NCBI GenBank assembly: GCA_049318625.1
Contig: JBMOGA010000039.1
Coordinates: 1-34,903, forward strand
DNA from: JBMOGA01 sp049318625
Lineage (GTDB): Bacteria > Pseudomonadota > Alphaproteobacteria > Rhizobiales > Hyphomicrobiaceae
Length of the DNA stretch: 34,903 nt
Direction of reading: 5' to 3'
A model generated the notes under the pieces. The model was not told where the DNA came from. It saw nothing but the letters and a program-made list of their open reading frames with translations, and searched no databases. A program made the translations under genes and the position numbers. Within the stretch, counting starts at the first letter, position 1. Every line of letters starts with the position of its first letter. This document shows positions 7,720 through 15,154 of the stretch, one piece after another.

Positions 7720-8588
7720 CGCACGCTGGCCTCCATGTCGACGGCCAATACGCCCGCGTGGTCCAGGACGCGAAGCGTCCAGTGGCCGTCTCCCTCTTCG
7801 GCGGTGAGTGTCATCGCCCGACCGCAGTAGAGCGCTGCCGTGTGCCGCGTCCGGATCTGATCCGGGACGAGACCCAAATCGCGGCGCAGGAACTCCGTCG
7901 CCAGCAGCGTCGTGAGGCCGCCGTTGACGACGAGGTCGGGCAACCCTTCGACGCCGCGCGCATAGTCGCGATCGAGATGGATCCTGTGGGAATTGAAGCC
8001 GAGCGCCGAGTACTGGAACAGCAGCGTCTCATCGGGAACGATGACCTTGCTTCTCGCGCCCGCGGCGCGTTCGAGCGGTCGCCCGGTCGTGCCGCCCGAA
8101 GGGGCGCGCCCGAGCATGATGTACGTCTGCTGTTCGGTGATTGCCGGGGTGAGCCGGTCTACGGGGCCGATCTCGTGGCGGATGGTGACGATGGCCATCT
8201 CGCCGGCTGCCGACTGTTTGCGCGCGATGCTTTCGACGCGGCTGCGGGTCTCGATCGTCGCCCCGATGGCCAGATCACCGTCGTAGGTGACCGTGCGGCC
8301 GCCGAGCATCAGCCGTGGCAGGCCGACGTCCGGCATCGGTACGCCGAAGCCGGGAAAGCCGTCCGCCCGCAACGCGGATCGGCGGGTTTCGCCGCCGAGC
8401 AGAAAGAAGTGCCAGCCGCGCGGAAGCGGGGACCCTGGGGCGAGGCCATCGGAGTCGAGGTCGAGCATTGCTGCCACGCGCCGAACGGACGCGAGCGTGC
8501 ACACGTCGGTGCGCCGCGCGCTGATGCCGACATCGGGATGTGACGCGGTGGTTCCGCCCTCGGCTCCGATTGTTCTGCCGGCGCTCAT
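7716..8588 (-). CDS. HTD2 / mesaconyl-C4-CoA hydratase-like double hot-dog protein
   Basis: A 290-residue MaoC-related protein with an N-terminal FAS1-like dehydratase half (about 20-160) and a C-terminal hydratase half. LPRGWHFFLLGG and the PLPR/MLGGR text are typical of the mesaconyl-C4-CoA hydratase group. The catalytic segment YSALGFNSHRIHLDRDYA (193-210) has N199, H201 and H204 in place of the D-x-N-P-x-H of hydratase 2, the usual substitution in HTD2-type enzymes. It overlaps the genes on both sides by 4 bp. Predicted reaction: reversible hydration of an enoyl-CoA or mesaconyl-like CoA. This fits with the adjacent CoA-transferase. Confidence 0.87.
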   Translation of the reverse strand: MSAGRTIGAEGGTTASHPDVGISARRTDVCTLASVRRVAAMLDLDSDGLAPGSPLPRGWHFFLLGGETRRSALRADGFPGFGVPMPDVGLPRLMLGGRTVTYDGDLAIGATIETRSRVESIARKQSAAGEMAIVTIRHEIGPVDRLTPAITEQQTYIMLGRAPSGGTTGRPLERAAGARSKVIVPDETLLFQYSALGFNSHRIHLDRDYARGVEGLPDLVVNGGLTTLLATEFLRRDLGLVPDQIRTRHTAALYCGRAMTLTAEEGDGHWTLRVLDHAGVLAVDMEASVR

Positions 8589-9349
8589 CGGATCGTCACG
8601 CCGCTGTCGATCGGGATGATCTGGCCGGTCGTGCGCGCAGATTCTTCAGAGGCGAGATAGACGGCCAGATCGGCGATGTGGAGCGGCTCGATGAGCCCGA
8701 GCAGATGCTGACGGCCGAGTTCTTCCGTGACAGGATTACCCGCGAGCTGTTTCTTCACGCGTTCCGACAGGGTGACCGACGGGGCGATGGCGTTCACGCG
8801 AATGCGGTCGCCGGCGTACTCGACGGCCATGGACCGCGTGAGGGCCGAGACGCCGCCCTTGGCCGCCGTGTAGCAATCGCGGCCCGGCATCGCCATCAGC
8901 GCGACGATCGACGACATGTTGATGATCGAGCCGCCGCCGGCGCGGGCGATCTCGGGGATGGCGATCTTGGAGCAGAGGAACGTGCCGAACAGGTCGAGCT
9001 TGATCGCGCGCCAGAATTCCTCCTCGGGGGCTTCGGTGACGCGCCCGTCGCGCGGCGTGGCGCCACCCGCGTTGTTGTGAAGGATGTGAAGCGCGCCGAA
9101 GCGCTCGATCGTCTTGGCGATCGCGGAGGTGACGCTCGCCGTTTCGGTCACGTCGCAGTGGAGAAACACGGCATCGCCACCGGACTTGGCCTTGGCGCGG
9201 GCCGATGCGGCCGCGGCTTCGCCGAGCGAGGCGTCGATTTCCGCGACGACGACCTTCGCACCCTCCTCCGCGAAACGCTCGGCGGTGGCGCGACCGATGC
9301 CGCCTCCGCCGCCGGTGATGAAGGCAACTCGACCGTTGAGCCTCGGCAT
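8585..9349 (-). CDS. SDR family oxidoreductase (first gene of the catabolic operon)
   Basis: A 254-residue classical SDR: TGGGGGIG (12-19), E37 after the second strand (AEIDAS), NNAG (92-95), and the catalytic set S147, Y160, K164 (YTAAK). It ends TTGQIIPIDSG, as in 3-hydroxyacyl or hydroxyacid dehydrogenases. The acidic residue after strand 2 suggests NAD(H). It opens the operon; its stop overlaps the hydratase start by 4 bp. Promoter and operator should lie in the 270-bp AT-rich divergent region upstream. It is clearly different from the SDR at the operon's other end, so the pathway probably has two distinct oxidation or reduction steps. Confidence 0.9.
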   Translation of the reverse strand: MPRLNGRVAFITGGGGGIGRATAERFAEEGAKVVVAEIDASLGEAAAASARAKAKSGGDAVFLHCDVTETASVTSAIAKTIERFGALHILHNNAGGATPRDGRVTEAPEEEFWRAIKLDLFGTFLCSKIAIPEIARAGGGSIINMSSIVALMAMPGRDCYTAAKGGVSALTRSMAVEYAGDRIRVNAIAPSVTLSERVKKQLAGNPVTEELGRQHLLGLIEPLHIADLAVYLASEESARTTGQIIPIDSGVTIR

Positions 9350-9619
9350 GGGGGCGCTTCCTCTGAGATCGACCTACCAATGCGCCGTGCCGGCGCGCTT
9401 GGCTATAAATCACATATGAAATAATAACTGCAAGTATAAAAAATGAATTGCGTGCGATCTGGCCATCACCTATCGTTCGGCATCTGGCGCTGGGGAGGCT
9501 ACGGCAGATTGCGCAGGTTTATCGCGCGATATGTGCGTGGGCTGGTGATCGCAGGCCGGTCGAGTGGCGGGCCGCAACCGAACTGTCATGAATGCACTTA
9601 TAGAACAAGGAATTCGCGA
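9350..9619. promoter_or_regulatory. Divergent promoter region of the catabolic island
   Basis: A 270-bp region between divergent SDR and VOC genes, with a notably AT-rich core at about 9401-9442 (GGCTATAAATCACATATGAA and following). A near-palindrome centred on CATATG (9413-9418), flanked by AT-CA on one side and AA-AT on the other, could be the site of the IclR protein encoded nearby. No -35/-10 pair can be assigned with confidence. Confidence 0.45.
9607..9612 (+). promoter_or_regulatory. Ribosome binding site deciding the VOC start
   Basis: AAGGAA ends 7 nt before the GTG at 9620 and places the start there rather than at the ATG at 9443, whose reading frame gives non-VOC text. Confidence 0.65.
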
Positions 9620-10027
9620 GTGAAATTACAGTACCACCACATGAACTTGTGCACCGACAACGTGCAGCGCTTGTCGGAGTTTTATCGCGCGGTGTTCGAC
9701 CTTGGCTCCGCCAGCCACCAGCGCATCAATGTGAGCGACGATGCGGGCTATGGCGGCAATGTCGACTTGCTCTCGGACGGCGCGGTGGAGTTTCATCTGG
9801 CGCGCCGGGACGTGAACCTCGGTTTCCGGATGCAGCACGCGATCAATCCCCTCGAACGCGGCCACTTCTGCTTCAGGACCGACGACATCGAGGCGTTCAA
9901 GCGCCGTCTCGCAGCCAAGAACATCCCGTATTCCGACTATGGCACCTGGGCGATGGCCGGGTGGTACCAGATCTTCTTCCACGATCCCGACGGCAACATC
10001 ATCGAAGTGCACCAGACGGGGAAGTGA
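9620..10027 (+). CDS. VOC family (glyoxalase/dioxygenase fold) protein
   Basis: A 135-residue single VOC unit from GTG 9620. The likely metal ligands of the fold are visible: a His in YHHMNLCTDN near the N-terminus, the His in GHFCFRTDD midway, and Glu in NIIEVHQ at the end (pattern DPDGNIIEVHQ). Family members are glyoxalase I, epimerases (for example methylmalonyl-CoA epimerase) and extradiol dioxygenases; the short single-domain form does not settle which. It is the first gene of the rightward unit and is followed 61 bp later by the IclR regulator, so it probably acts on an intermediate of the same pathway. Epimerisation or lyase chemistry on the imported acid is a guess. Confidence 0.85.
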   Translation: MKLQYHHMNLCTDNVQRLSEFYRAVFDLGSASHQRINVSDDAGYGGNVDLLSDGAVEFHLARRDVNLGFRMQHAINPLERGHFCFRTDDIEAFKRRLAAKNIPYSDYGTWAMAGWYQIFFHDPDGNIIEVHQTGK

Positions 10028-10088
10028 CAGTCGCAGTCCAACGGTGCATGTCCTAGCGTCCGACCAACCGCGTGCAGGCGCCGTGATC

Positions 10089-10943
10089 ATGAGCGACGTT
10101 GGAAGAACGAAAAGGAAGCAGGCCGAGCCCGAGGGTCCGGCCTATTCAGCGCCAGCTCTCGAGAAGGGGCTGGATATCCTCGAGCTGCTGTGCCGGTCCG
10201 ACGTGCCGCTGTCGCAAAAGGAAATTGCACTGCGCCTCGATCGCACGGTCGGCGAACTGTATCGGATGGTGACCTGTCTGGTGGAGCGGGGCTACCTCTC
10301 CAATGTCGACGACCGGTTCGTCGTCACGACGAAATTGTTCGAACTGGCACATCTCAACCCGCCGACGCACCGCCTGCTGGTCGAGGCCATGCCGATCATG
10401 CAGGTGCTCTCCGACGAACTCGATCAGTCGTGCCATCTGACCGTTTACAATCGTGGCCGCCAGATCGTCATCGCCAAGGTCGACGCGCCGAGCGGAATGG
10501 GGTTCAGCGTCAGGCTCGGGGCCGAACTGGACGTGATCGTATCGGCCTCCGGACGTGTCCTCCTGGCCTTTCAAGACGGCGAGACGCGCGCATCGCGCAT
10601 CGCGGAATCGATCGAGCGGCGCCCCGACCAAGCCGATCGGCAGATCGCCACGACGTTGAGCACCATCCAGGTACGCGGGTTCGAGTCGATCCCGAGTGTG
10701 CAGGTGCGAGGCCTGTACGCCGTCGCCTTCCCGATTCTCGATACGCGCGGACACGCGGTCGCCGCGCTGACGGTTCCCTACGCCGAGAGGATCGATCTGA
10801 TCCATCGCAAGTCGATCGCCGCCGTCGAAGACGTTCTGGGAGCGGCTGCCGCCGCGCTGACCGCGAGGCTGGGTGGGGCCCCGGCGCCGGCCGTCAGCCG
10901 GGACGCTCCGGCGCCGCCGGCCAGCCGCCCGAGAAGTCGATGA
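10089..10943 (+). CDS. IclR family regulator with a repeat-derived C-terminus
   Basis: A 284-residue regulator. The N-terminal winged helix (about 22-80) includes ALEKGLDILELL and LSQKEIALRLDRTVGELYRM (recognition region). The IclR effector domain follows (about 95-262): VRLGAELDVIVSASGRVLLAF, AVAFPILDTRGHAVAALTVP. ATG 10089 is chosen; GTG 10083 is equally in frame, and no strong Shine-Dalgarno is present. From about residue 264 the coding sequence enters direct repeat A, so the last 21 residues (Pro/Ala/Arg-rich, ending PPASRPRSR) come from antisense reading of an SDR gene end and probably replaced the native terminus. It likely controls the divergent operon and the TRAP genes, with a pathway acid as effector. 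Confidence 0.88.
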   Translation: MSDVGRTKRKQAEPEGPAYSAPALEKGLDILELLCRSDVPLSQKEIALRLDRTVGELYRMVTCLVERGYLSNVDDRFVVTTKLFELAHLNPPTHRLLVEAMPIMQVLSDELDQSCHLTVYNRGRQIVIAKVDAPSGMGFSVRLGAELDVIVSASGRVLLAFQDGETRASRIAESIERRPDQADRQIATTLSTIQVRGFESIPSVQVRGLYAVAFPILDTRGHAVAALTVPYAERIDLIHRKSIAAVEDVLGAAAAALTARLGGAPAPAVSRDAPAPPASRPRSR

Positions 10944-11052
10944 GGGCGCCGGTCAGGAAGCGGGCGCGGGTGGTCGCCGGGAAGCGGATCACCTCGCCGA
11001 TCTCCCCGGGTTTGCCGAGGCGGTGCGCCGGCACGTCGCGCTCGACGACGGC
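10879..11052 (+). repeat. Direct repeat A (174 bp) left of the TRAP operon
   Basis: Identical to 14309-14482 except at five positions (10979, 11006, 11020, 11036, 11049), offset 3430 bp, same orientation. Homology is abrupt on the right, and on the left it breaks down before 10879 (only GGTG at 10872-10875 also matches). It covers the end of the IclR gene and a truncated SDR 3' end on the other strand. Confidence 0.95.
10894..11052 (-). pseudogene. Truncated 3' end of the halohydrin-dehalogenase-like SDR
   Basis: Minus-strand reading gives the last ~53 residues of the gene at 14324-15073 (VERDVPAHRLGKPGEIGEVI and on to a TGA at 10894-10896). Relative to the full copy, four of the five base changes alter the protein (F to V, N to D, E to G, L to P) and one is silent. 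Just upstream the similarity stops and an in-frame TAG appears at 11071-11073, so this is a dead fragment. It overlaps the IclR 3' end antisense. Confidence 0.85.
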
Positions 11053-11220
11053 TTCCGGCGCTGGCGGGCGCTAGTTCGCCGACCGCTGGACGGGGCGGCG
11101 CGACAGGGAGCATCGGTCGGTCCAACGTGATGCCAGGGTCGGTCAAGGGGCTGCTCGCGTCCACCGGCCCCGCGCCATGGCGCGCGGCGTATTGCCCAAG
11201 GCGAGCCGCGATGCTAGCGA

Positions 11221-11265
11221 TATTGTCGTCGGGTTATCGTACAAGATGGCCACGAAGCGACAATA
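11221..11265 (+). promoter_or_regulatory. Inverted repeat upstream of dctP
   Basis: TATTGTCG (11221-11228) and CGACAATA (11258-11265) are perfect 8-bp inverted arms separated by 29 nt, ending 20 bp before the dctP start. This could be an operator (two half-sites) or a leader hairpin. The link to IclR is inference only. Confidence 0.4.
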
Positions 11266-11285
11266 AACGACCTGGGAGGAACGAC

Positions 11286-12269
11286 ATGTTTCGCCGAATG
11301 TTCACGCTGCTCGGCGGCGCGGCGGTTGCCGCCGCCGCTCTCGCCACTCCGGCGCTCGCCCAGACCAAACTCAAGTGGGCGCACGTCTACGAGGTGGCCG
11401 AGCCTTACCACACCGAGGCCGTCTGGGCCGCGGGTGAGATCAAGAAGCGCACGAACGGCAAGTGGGACATCGAGGTCTTCCCGGCCTCGCAGCTCGGCAA
11501 CGAGCCGCAGATCAACGAAGGCCTGGGTCTCGGTACTGTCGACATCATCTATACGGGCACGGCGTTCGTCGGCGGCGTGCACAAGCCGCTGTCGATCTCT
11601 AACGCGCCTTACATCTTCCGCAACTTCGACCACTGGAAGGCCTACCGCGCCTCCAAGCTGTTCCAGGACCTGGCGGGCGGCTACGGCGCGAAGACCGGTC
11701 ATCAGATCGTGGCGATGACGTACTACGGCGAGCGTCACTTGACGACCAACAAGGAGATCAAGGGTCCCGACGACATGAAGGGCATGAAGCTGCGCGTGCC
11801 GCAGGCGCCTCTCTATGTCATGTTCGCCAAGACCTTCGGCGCGAACGCTACGCCGATCGCTTTCGCCGAGGTTTATCTTGCCCTGCAGCAGGGCACGGTC
11901 GATGGGCAGGAGAATCCGCTGCCGACAATTCTGGCCAAGAAGTTCTACGAGGTCCAGAAGTACATCCATCTGACGGGCCACATCACAGAGACGCTCGTGA
12001 CCGTGCTCGGCCGGCCGCTGCTCGCGAAGCTCAATGCCGACGAAAAGAAGATCTTCGCCGAGGTGCTGACGCAGGCGGCCGAGAAGGCGACCAATGCCAT
12101 CCGCGAGAGCGAGCAGAAGCTGCCGGCTGAATTCGAGAAACTCGGCAAGATCGTGACGCGGCCGGATCGTGCTGCCTTCATCAAGGTGGCCCAGCCCGCG
12201 CATCTGGGCGCCGATGGCCTCGCGTTCTGGACCAAGGAGCAGTACGAGGCGCTCCAGGCTCTGAAATAG
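11286..12269 (+). CDS. dctP: TRAP transporter substrate-binding protein DctP
   Basis: A periplasmic solute receptor that delivers an organic anion to the DctQM permease. 327 residues from ATG 11286, preceded by a strong GGGAGGA 5 nt upstream; upstream in-frame starts are not used. A Sec signal peptide (MFRRMFTLLGGAAVAAAALA, cleavage after ALA near residue 25) precedes the mature protein (KLKWAHVYEVAEPYHTEAV). DctP-family landmarks: GEIKKRTNGKWDIEVFPASQ, DMKGMKLRVPQAP (the conserved Arg that salt-bridges the ligand carboxylate) and LQQGTVDGQENPL. The ligand is therefore probably a carboxylate. First gene of dctPQM; expression is likely tied to the catabolic operon. Confidence 0.94.
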   Translation: MFRRMFTLLGGAAVAAAALATPALAQTKLKWAHVYEVAEPYHTEAVWAAGEIKKRTNGKWDIEVFPASQLGNEPQINEGLGLGTVDIIYTGTAFVGGVHKPLSISNAPYIFRNFDHWKAYRASKLFQDLAGGYGAKTGHQIVAMTYYGERHLTTNKEIKGPDDMKGMKLRVPQAPLYVMFAKTFGANATPIAFAEVYLALQQGTVDGQENPLPTILAKKFYEVQKYIHLTGHITETLVTVLGRPLLAKLNADEKKIFAEVLTQAAEKATNAIRESEQKLPAEFEKLGKIVTRPDRAAFIKVAQPAHLGADGLAFWTKEQYEALQALK

Positions 12270-12400
12270 CCGACGACATCGGGACGTGGTCAGGCGGGAG
12301 GAACTTCGGGGGAGGTTCGGACCCGTCAGGGCGGCGCGGGGATCTTCCTTGCGCCACCCTGTTCTTTCGACATCACTGCAAGTCGTTCGGAGCGAAGCTC

Positions 12401-12961
12401 ATGCCTGATAGTCCGCTGCCCGGTGTGCCGGAGGAGCACCTGATCCATGTCGAGGATCAGGAGGTCAGCATCGAGAACCATCCCGAGGACTGGCTGGCCT
12501 TCGTCCTGTTCTGGGCGTTGGCCGGCATCGTCTTCCTGCAGTTCTTCACGCGCTACGTGCTGAACGACTCGCTTGCCTGGACCGAGGAGATCGCGCGCTA
12601 CGGTCTCATGTGGCTGACCTTCATCGGTGGCATCGTCGTCGTCCGCAAGCGCAGCCACATCGCGGTCGAGGCGTTGCTGCACTTTCTGCCGCGCGCAACT
12701 GCGCGCTGGCTGCTCGCCGTCATCGACACCGTCAAGCTCGTGTTCATGGCCCTACTGGCCCTGTTTGCCTGGCAGATCACACAGGCCATGCACTGGCAGC
12801 GCATGGTGATCATCGATCTGCCGATGAGCGTCGTCTATGGCGGCATCGCCATCGGCTGCTTCGCGATGCTGGCACGCGAGGCGCTCGGCTTCTGGCGGAA
12901 CGCCCGCGACGGCTGGCGCAGCGCCGCCGCCCAGATCGGCGAAGGCCTGGTTATCGATTGA
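12401..12961 (+). CDS. dctQ: TRAP transporter small permease DctQ
   Basis: A 186-residue four-helix small membrane subunit. After a hydrophilic N-terminus (about 1-25), the helices are at about 28-48, 62-80, 98-122 and 138-158. The family signature FFTRYVLNDSLAWTEEIARY lies between the first two helices. GGAG sits about 8 nt before the ATG. It follows dctP by 131 bp and precedes dctM by 9 bp, the standard order. It joins DctM to form the sodium-driven inner-membrane carrier. Confidence 0.93.
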   Translation: MPDSPLPGVPEEHLIHVEDQEVSIENHPEDWLAFVLFWALAGIVFLQFFTRYVLNDSLAWTEEIARYGLMWLTFIGGIVVVRKRSHIAVEALLHFLPRATARWLLAVIDTVKLVFMALLALFAWQITQAMHWQRMVIIDLPMSVVYGGIAIGCFAMLAREALGFWRNARDGWRSAAAQIGEGLVID

Positions 12962-12970
12962 GGACGTCTC

Positions 12971-14245
12971 ATGACCCTACTGCTCGTCTCCTTTCTGGTC
13001 CTGCTGCTGATCGGCGTGCCGATCTTCATCGCACTGGCCGGGTCCTCGCTGCTGTTCACCCACTTCGTCGCGGGCATTCCCGACTTCGTCGTGCTCCACC
13101 GCATGGCGGGCGGCGTCGACAGCTTCCCGCTGCTCGCCGTGCCCTTCTTCATCCTCGCCGGCAACCTGATGAACTCGGCTGGCATCACCAACCGCATTTA
13201 TGATTTCGCGGTCGCCGCCGTCGGCTGGTTGCGGGGTGGTCTCGGTCACGTGAACGTCGTCGGCTCGGTGATTTTCGCGGGCATGTCGGGTACGGCGGTG
13301 GCCGATGCCGGCGGCCTCGGCACCATCGAGATCAAGGCCATGCGCGATCACGGCTACAAGACCGATTTTGCCGTCGGCATAACGGCGGCGTCGTCGACGA
13401 TCGGCCCGATCATTCCACCGTCGCTGCCGATGGTGATCTTCGGCGTCATGGCCAACGTGTCGATCGGTCAGTTGTTCGCCGCCGGGTTCGTGCCCGGCCT
13501 ACTGATGGCCGGCTTTCTGATGGCCTACGTGTCGTGGTACGCGCATCGCCACGGTATCGGCCGCGACCAGGCCTTCCGCTTGGGGGTGCTCGGCACATCG
13601 TTCGTCCGTGCCGTGCCCGCCTTGCTTACCCCCGCCATCATCATCGGCGGCATGGCGATGGGTTGGTTTACACCGACGGAAGCGGCCATTGCCGCCTGTG
13701 CGTGGGCGATTTTTCTCGGCACGGTGGTCTACCGTTCGCTGAGCTTCAAGCAGTTCTACAAGATGACGATGGATACCATCGAGACGACGGCGGCGGTGCT
13801 GCTGATCGTCGGCGCGGCGTCCCTGTTCGGCTGGGTACTGACCACCACCAAGGTGACGGAGGTGGTGACCGCCGGGCTGTTGTCGGTGACGAGCGACCCT
13901 CTCGTGCTTCTGCTGATCATCAACCTGATTCTGCTGGTTGTGGGCTGCTTCATCGAGACGATCGCGGCCATCTCGATCCTGGTGCCGGTGTTTCTGCCGG
14001 TGGTCATAGCGGCCGGCATAGACCCGGTTCAGTTCGGCGTGATCATGGTCCTCAACTTGATGATCGGCCTGCTGACTCCGCCGGTGGGCATGGTGCTGTT
14101 CGTGCTGTCGCGCGTCGCCAATATCCCATTCGACCGGACCGTTCGGGCGGTCGGACCGTTTCTGATCCCGCTGCTGGTCGTGCTGGGCCTGATCACTGTT
14201 TTCCCATGGCTGACGCTGGCCGTGCCGACTTATCTCTACAGGTGA
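12971..14245 (+). CDS. dctM: TRAP transporter large permease DctM
   Basis: A 424-residue, roughly 12-helix permease of the DctM (ion transporter superfamily) type, the translocation subunit of the TRAP system. Diagnostic blocks are FILAGNLMNSAGITNRIYDF, SGTAVADAGGLGTIEIKAM, the conserved TIGPIIPPSLPMVIFG, and LTPPVGMVLFVLSRVA near the end. Full length, intact, 9 bp after dctQ. It ends 78 bp before the convergent SDR, inside whose 3' end direct repeat B lies. Confidence 0.95.
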   Translation: MTLLLVSFLVLLLIGVPIFIALAGSSLLFTHFVAGIPDFVVLHRMAGGVDSFPLLAVPFFILAGNLMNSAGITNRIYDFAVAAVGWLRGGLGHVNVVGSVIFAGMSGTAVADAGGLGTIEIKAMRDHGYKTDFAVGITAASSTIGPIIPPSLPMVIFGVMANVSIGQLFAAGFVPGLLMAGFLMAYVSWYAHRHGIGRDQAFRLGVLGTSFVRAVPALLTPAIIIGGMAMGWFTPTEAAIAACAWAIFLGTVVYRSLSFKQFYKMTMDTIETTAAVLLIVGAASLFGWVLTTTKVTEVVTAGLLSVTSDPLVLLLIINLILLVVGCFIETIAAISILVPVFLPVVIAAGIDPVQFGVIMVLNLMIGLLTPPVGMVLFVLSRVANIPFDRTVRAVGPFLIPLLVVLGLITVFPWLTLAVPTYLYR

Positions 14246-14308
14246 TTTGGCGGTCGGAGCGAGGCCGGAGCGGGCAGAAGTCTCCGGCTTGCCGACGGGC
14301 CGGTGCCA

Positions 14309-14482
14309 CCCCGGCGCCGGCCGTCAGCCGGGACGCTCCGGCGCCGCCGGCCAGCCGCCCGAGAAGTCGATGAGGGCGCCGGTCAGGAAGCGGGCGCGGG
14401 TGGTCGCCAGGAAGCGGATCACCTCGCCGATCTCCTCGGGTTTGCCGAGTCGGTGCGCCGGCACGTTGCGCTCGACGAAGGC
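14309..14482 (+). repeat. Direct repeat B (174 bp) right of the TRAP operon
   Basis: Partner of 10879-11052. Here the sequence is the natural 3' end of the intact SDR gene, so this copy is probably the source. Recombination between A and B would excise 3430 bp containing dctPQM and leave the IclR protein unchanged. Confidence 0.95.
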
Positions 14483-15073
14483 GCGGCCCTCGGCGCTGTC
14501 GATGAACACGGCGCGGGGGTAGTAGGCTTCGCTGTAGAGAAAATTGGGCGCCACGGCGTTGACCGCGATGTCGTCGGCCGCCAGTTCGATGGCGAGCGAC
14601 CGCATCAGCGCGTTGACGCCGGCGCGCGCGACGTCGGGGATGGCGCCGCCCGGCTGCGGCAATCGCGTGCGGTTGGACGTGATCATCACCACGTTGCCGC
14701 CGCCTTGCGCCTTGAGCCGCGGGATGGCCGCCTGCAGCAGCGCGAAGGGGCGGATCAGCAGGCTGTCCAGGGTGTCGCGCAGGACCGGCAGTGGCGCCAT
14801 CTCGGTCGGCCCGTGAAAGGCCGGGAAATGATCGTTGCTGACCAGCGCATCGACCCGTCCGGCGATGGCCCACGCAGCGGCGATCAACGCGGGCGGGCTG
14901 TCCGCCGCGACAGGCTCGAGGCCCGGATGGGCGGCGGCGAAGGCCCGCCAGGCGGCCGGATCGGCGAACGCATCATCGTGGACGAGCACGCGCAGGCCGG
15001 CGTCGCGCAGGGCGTCGGCGGCGGGCGGCCCGGCGAACCCGGTCACGTTGGTCACCAGCGCTGTCGGGGTCAT
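14324..15073 (-). CDS. Halohydrin-dehalogenase-like SDR lacking the catalytic Tyr
   Basis: A 249-residue SDR that resembles halohydrin dehalogenase HheC along its length: ALVTNVTGFAG near the start, DALVSND, IRPFAL, ITS, ARAG, APNFLYSE and RLGKPEEIGEVIRFLA. It lacks the usual TGxxxGxG loop and instead has T8-x4-F13-x-G15, the signature of halohydrin dehalogenases, where that pocket holds halide. In HheC the triad is Ser132-Tyr145-Arg149. Here S133 and R150 are kept at exact spacing but the Tyr position is P146 (GAIPDVAR). Dehalogenation or epoxide chemistry is thus doubtful without another proton donor. Convergent with dctM; possibly part of the same regulon. Confidence 0.85.
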   Translation of the reverse strand: MTPTALVTNVTGFAGPPAADALRDAGLRVLVHDDAFADPAAWRAFAAAHPGLEPVAADSPPALIAAAWAIAGRVDALVSNDHFPAFHGPTEMAPLPVLRDTLDSLLIRPFALLQAAIPRLKAQGGGNVVMITSNRTRLPQPGGAIPDVARAGVNALMRSLAIELAADDIAVNAVAPNFLYSEAYYPRAVFIDSAEGRAFVERNVPAHRLGKPEEIGEVIRFLATTRARFLTGALIDFSGGWPAAPERPG

Positions 15074-15154
15074 GGATCACCGTGCGAACATGGGCCGGCG
15101 CGCAAGCTGGCGCCGGCCGCAGATTAGTGGGCGAGCGTCCGCCGCACCACCCCC

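Noticed and set aside
10778..11164. Minus-strand 128-codon frame over the left direct repeat
   Set aside because: It is out of frame with the SDR remnant in the same DNA and gives only Arg/Pro-rich text.
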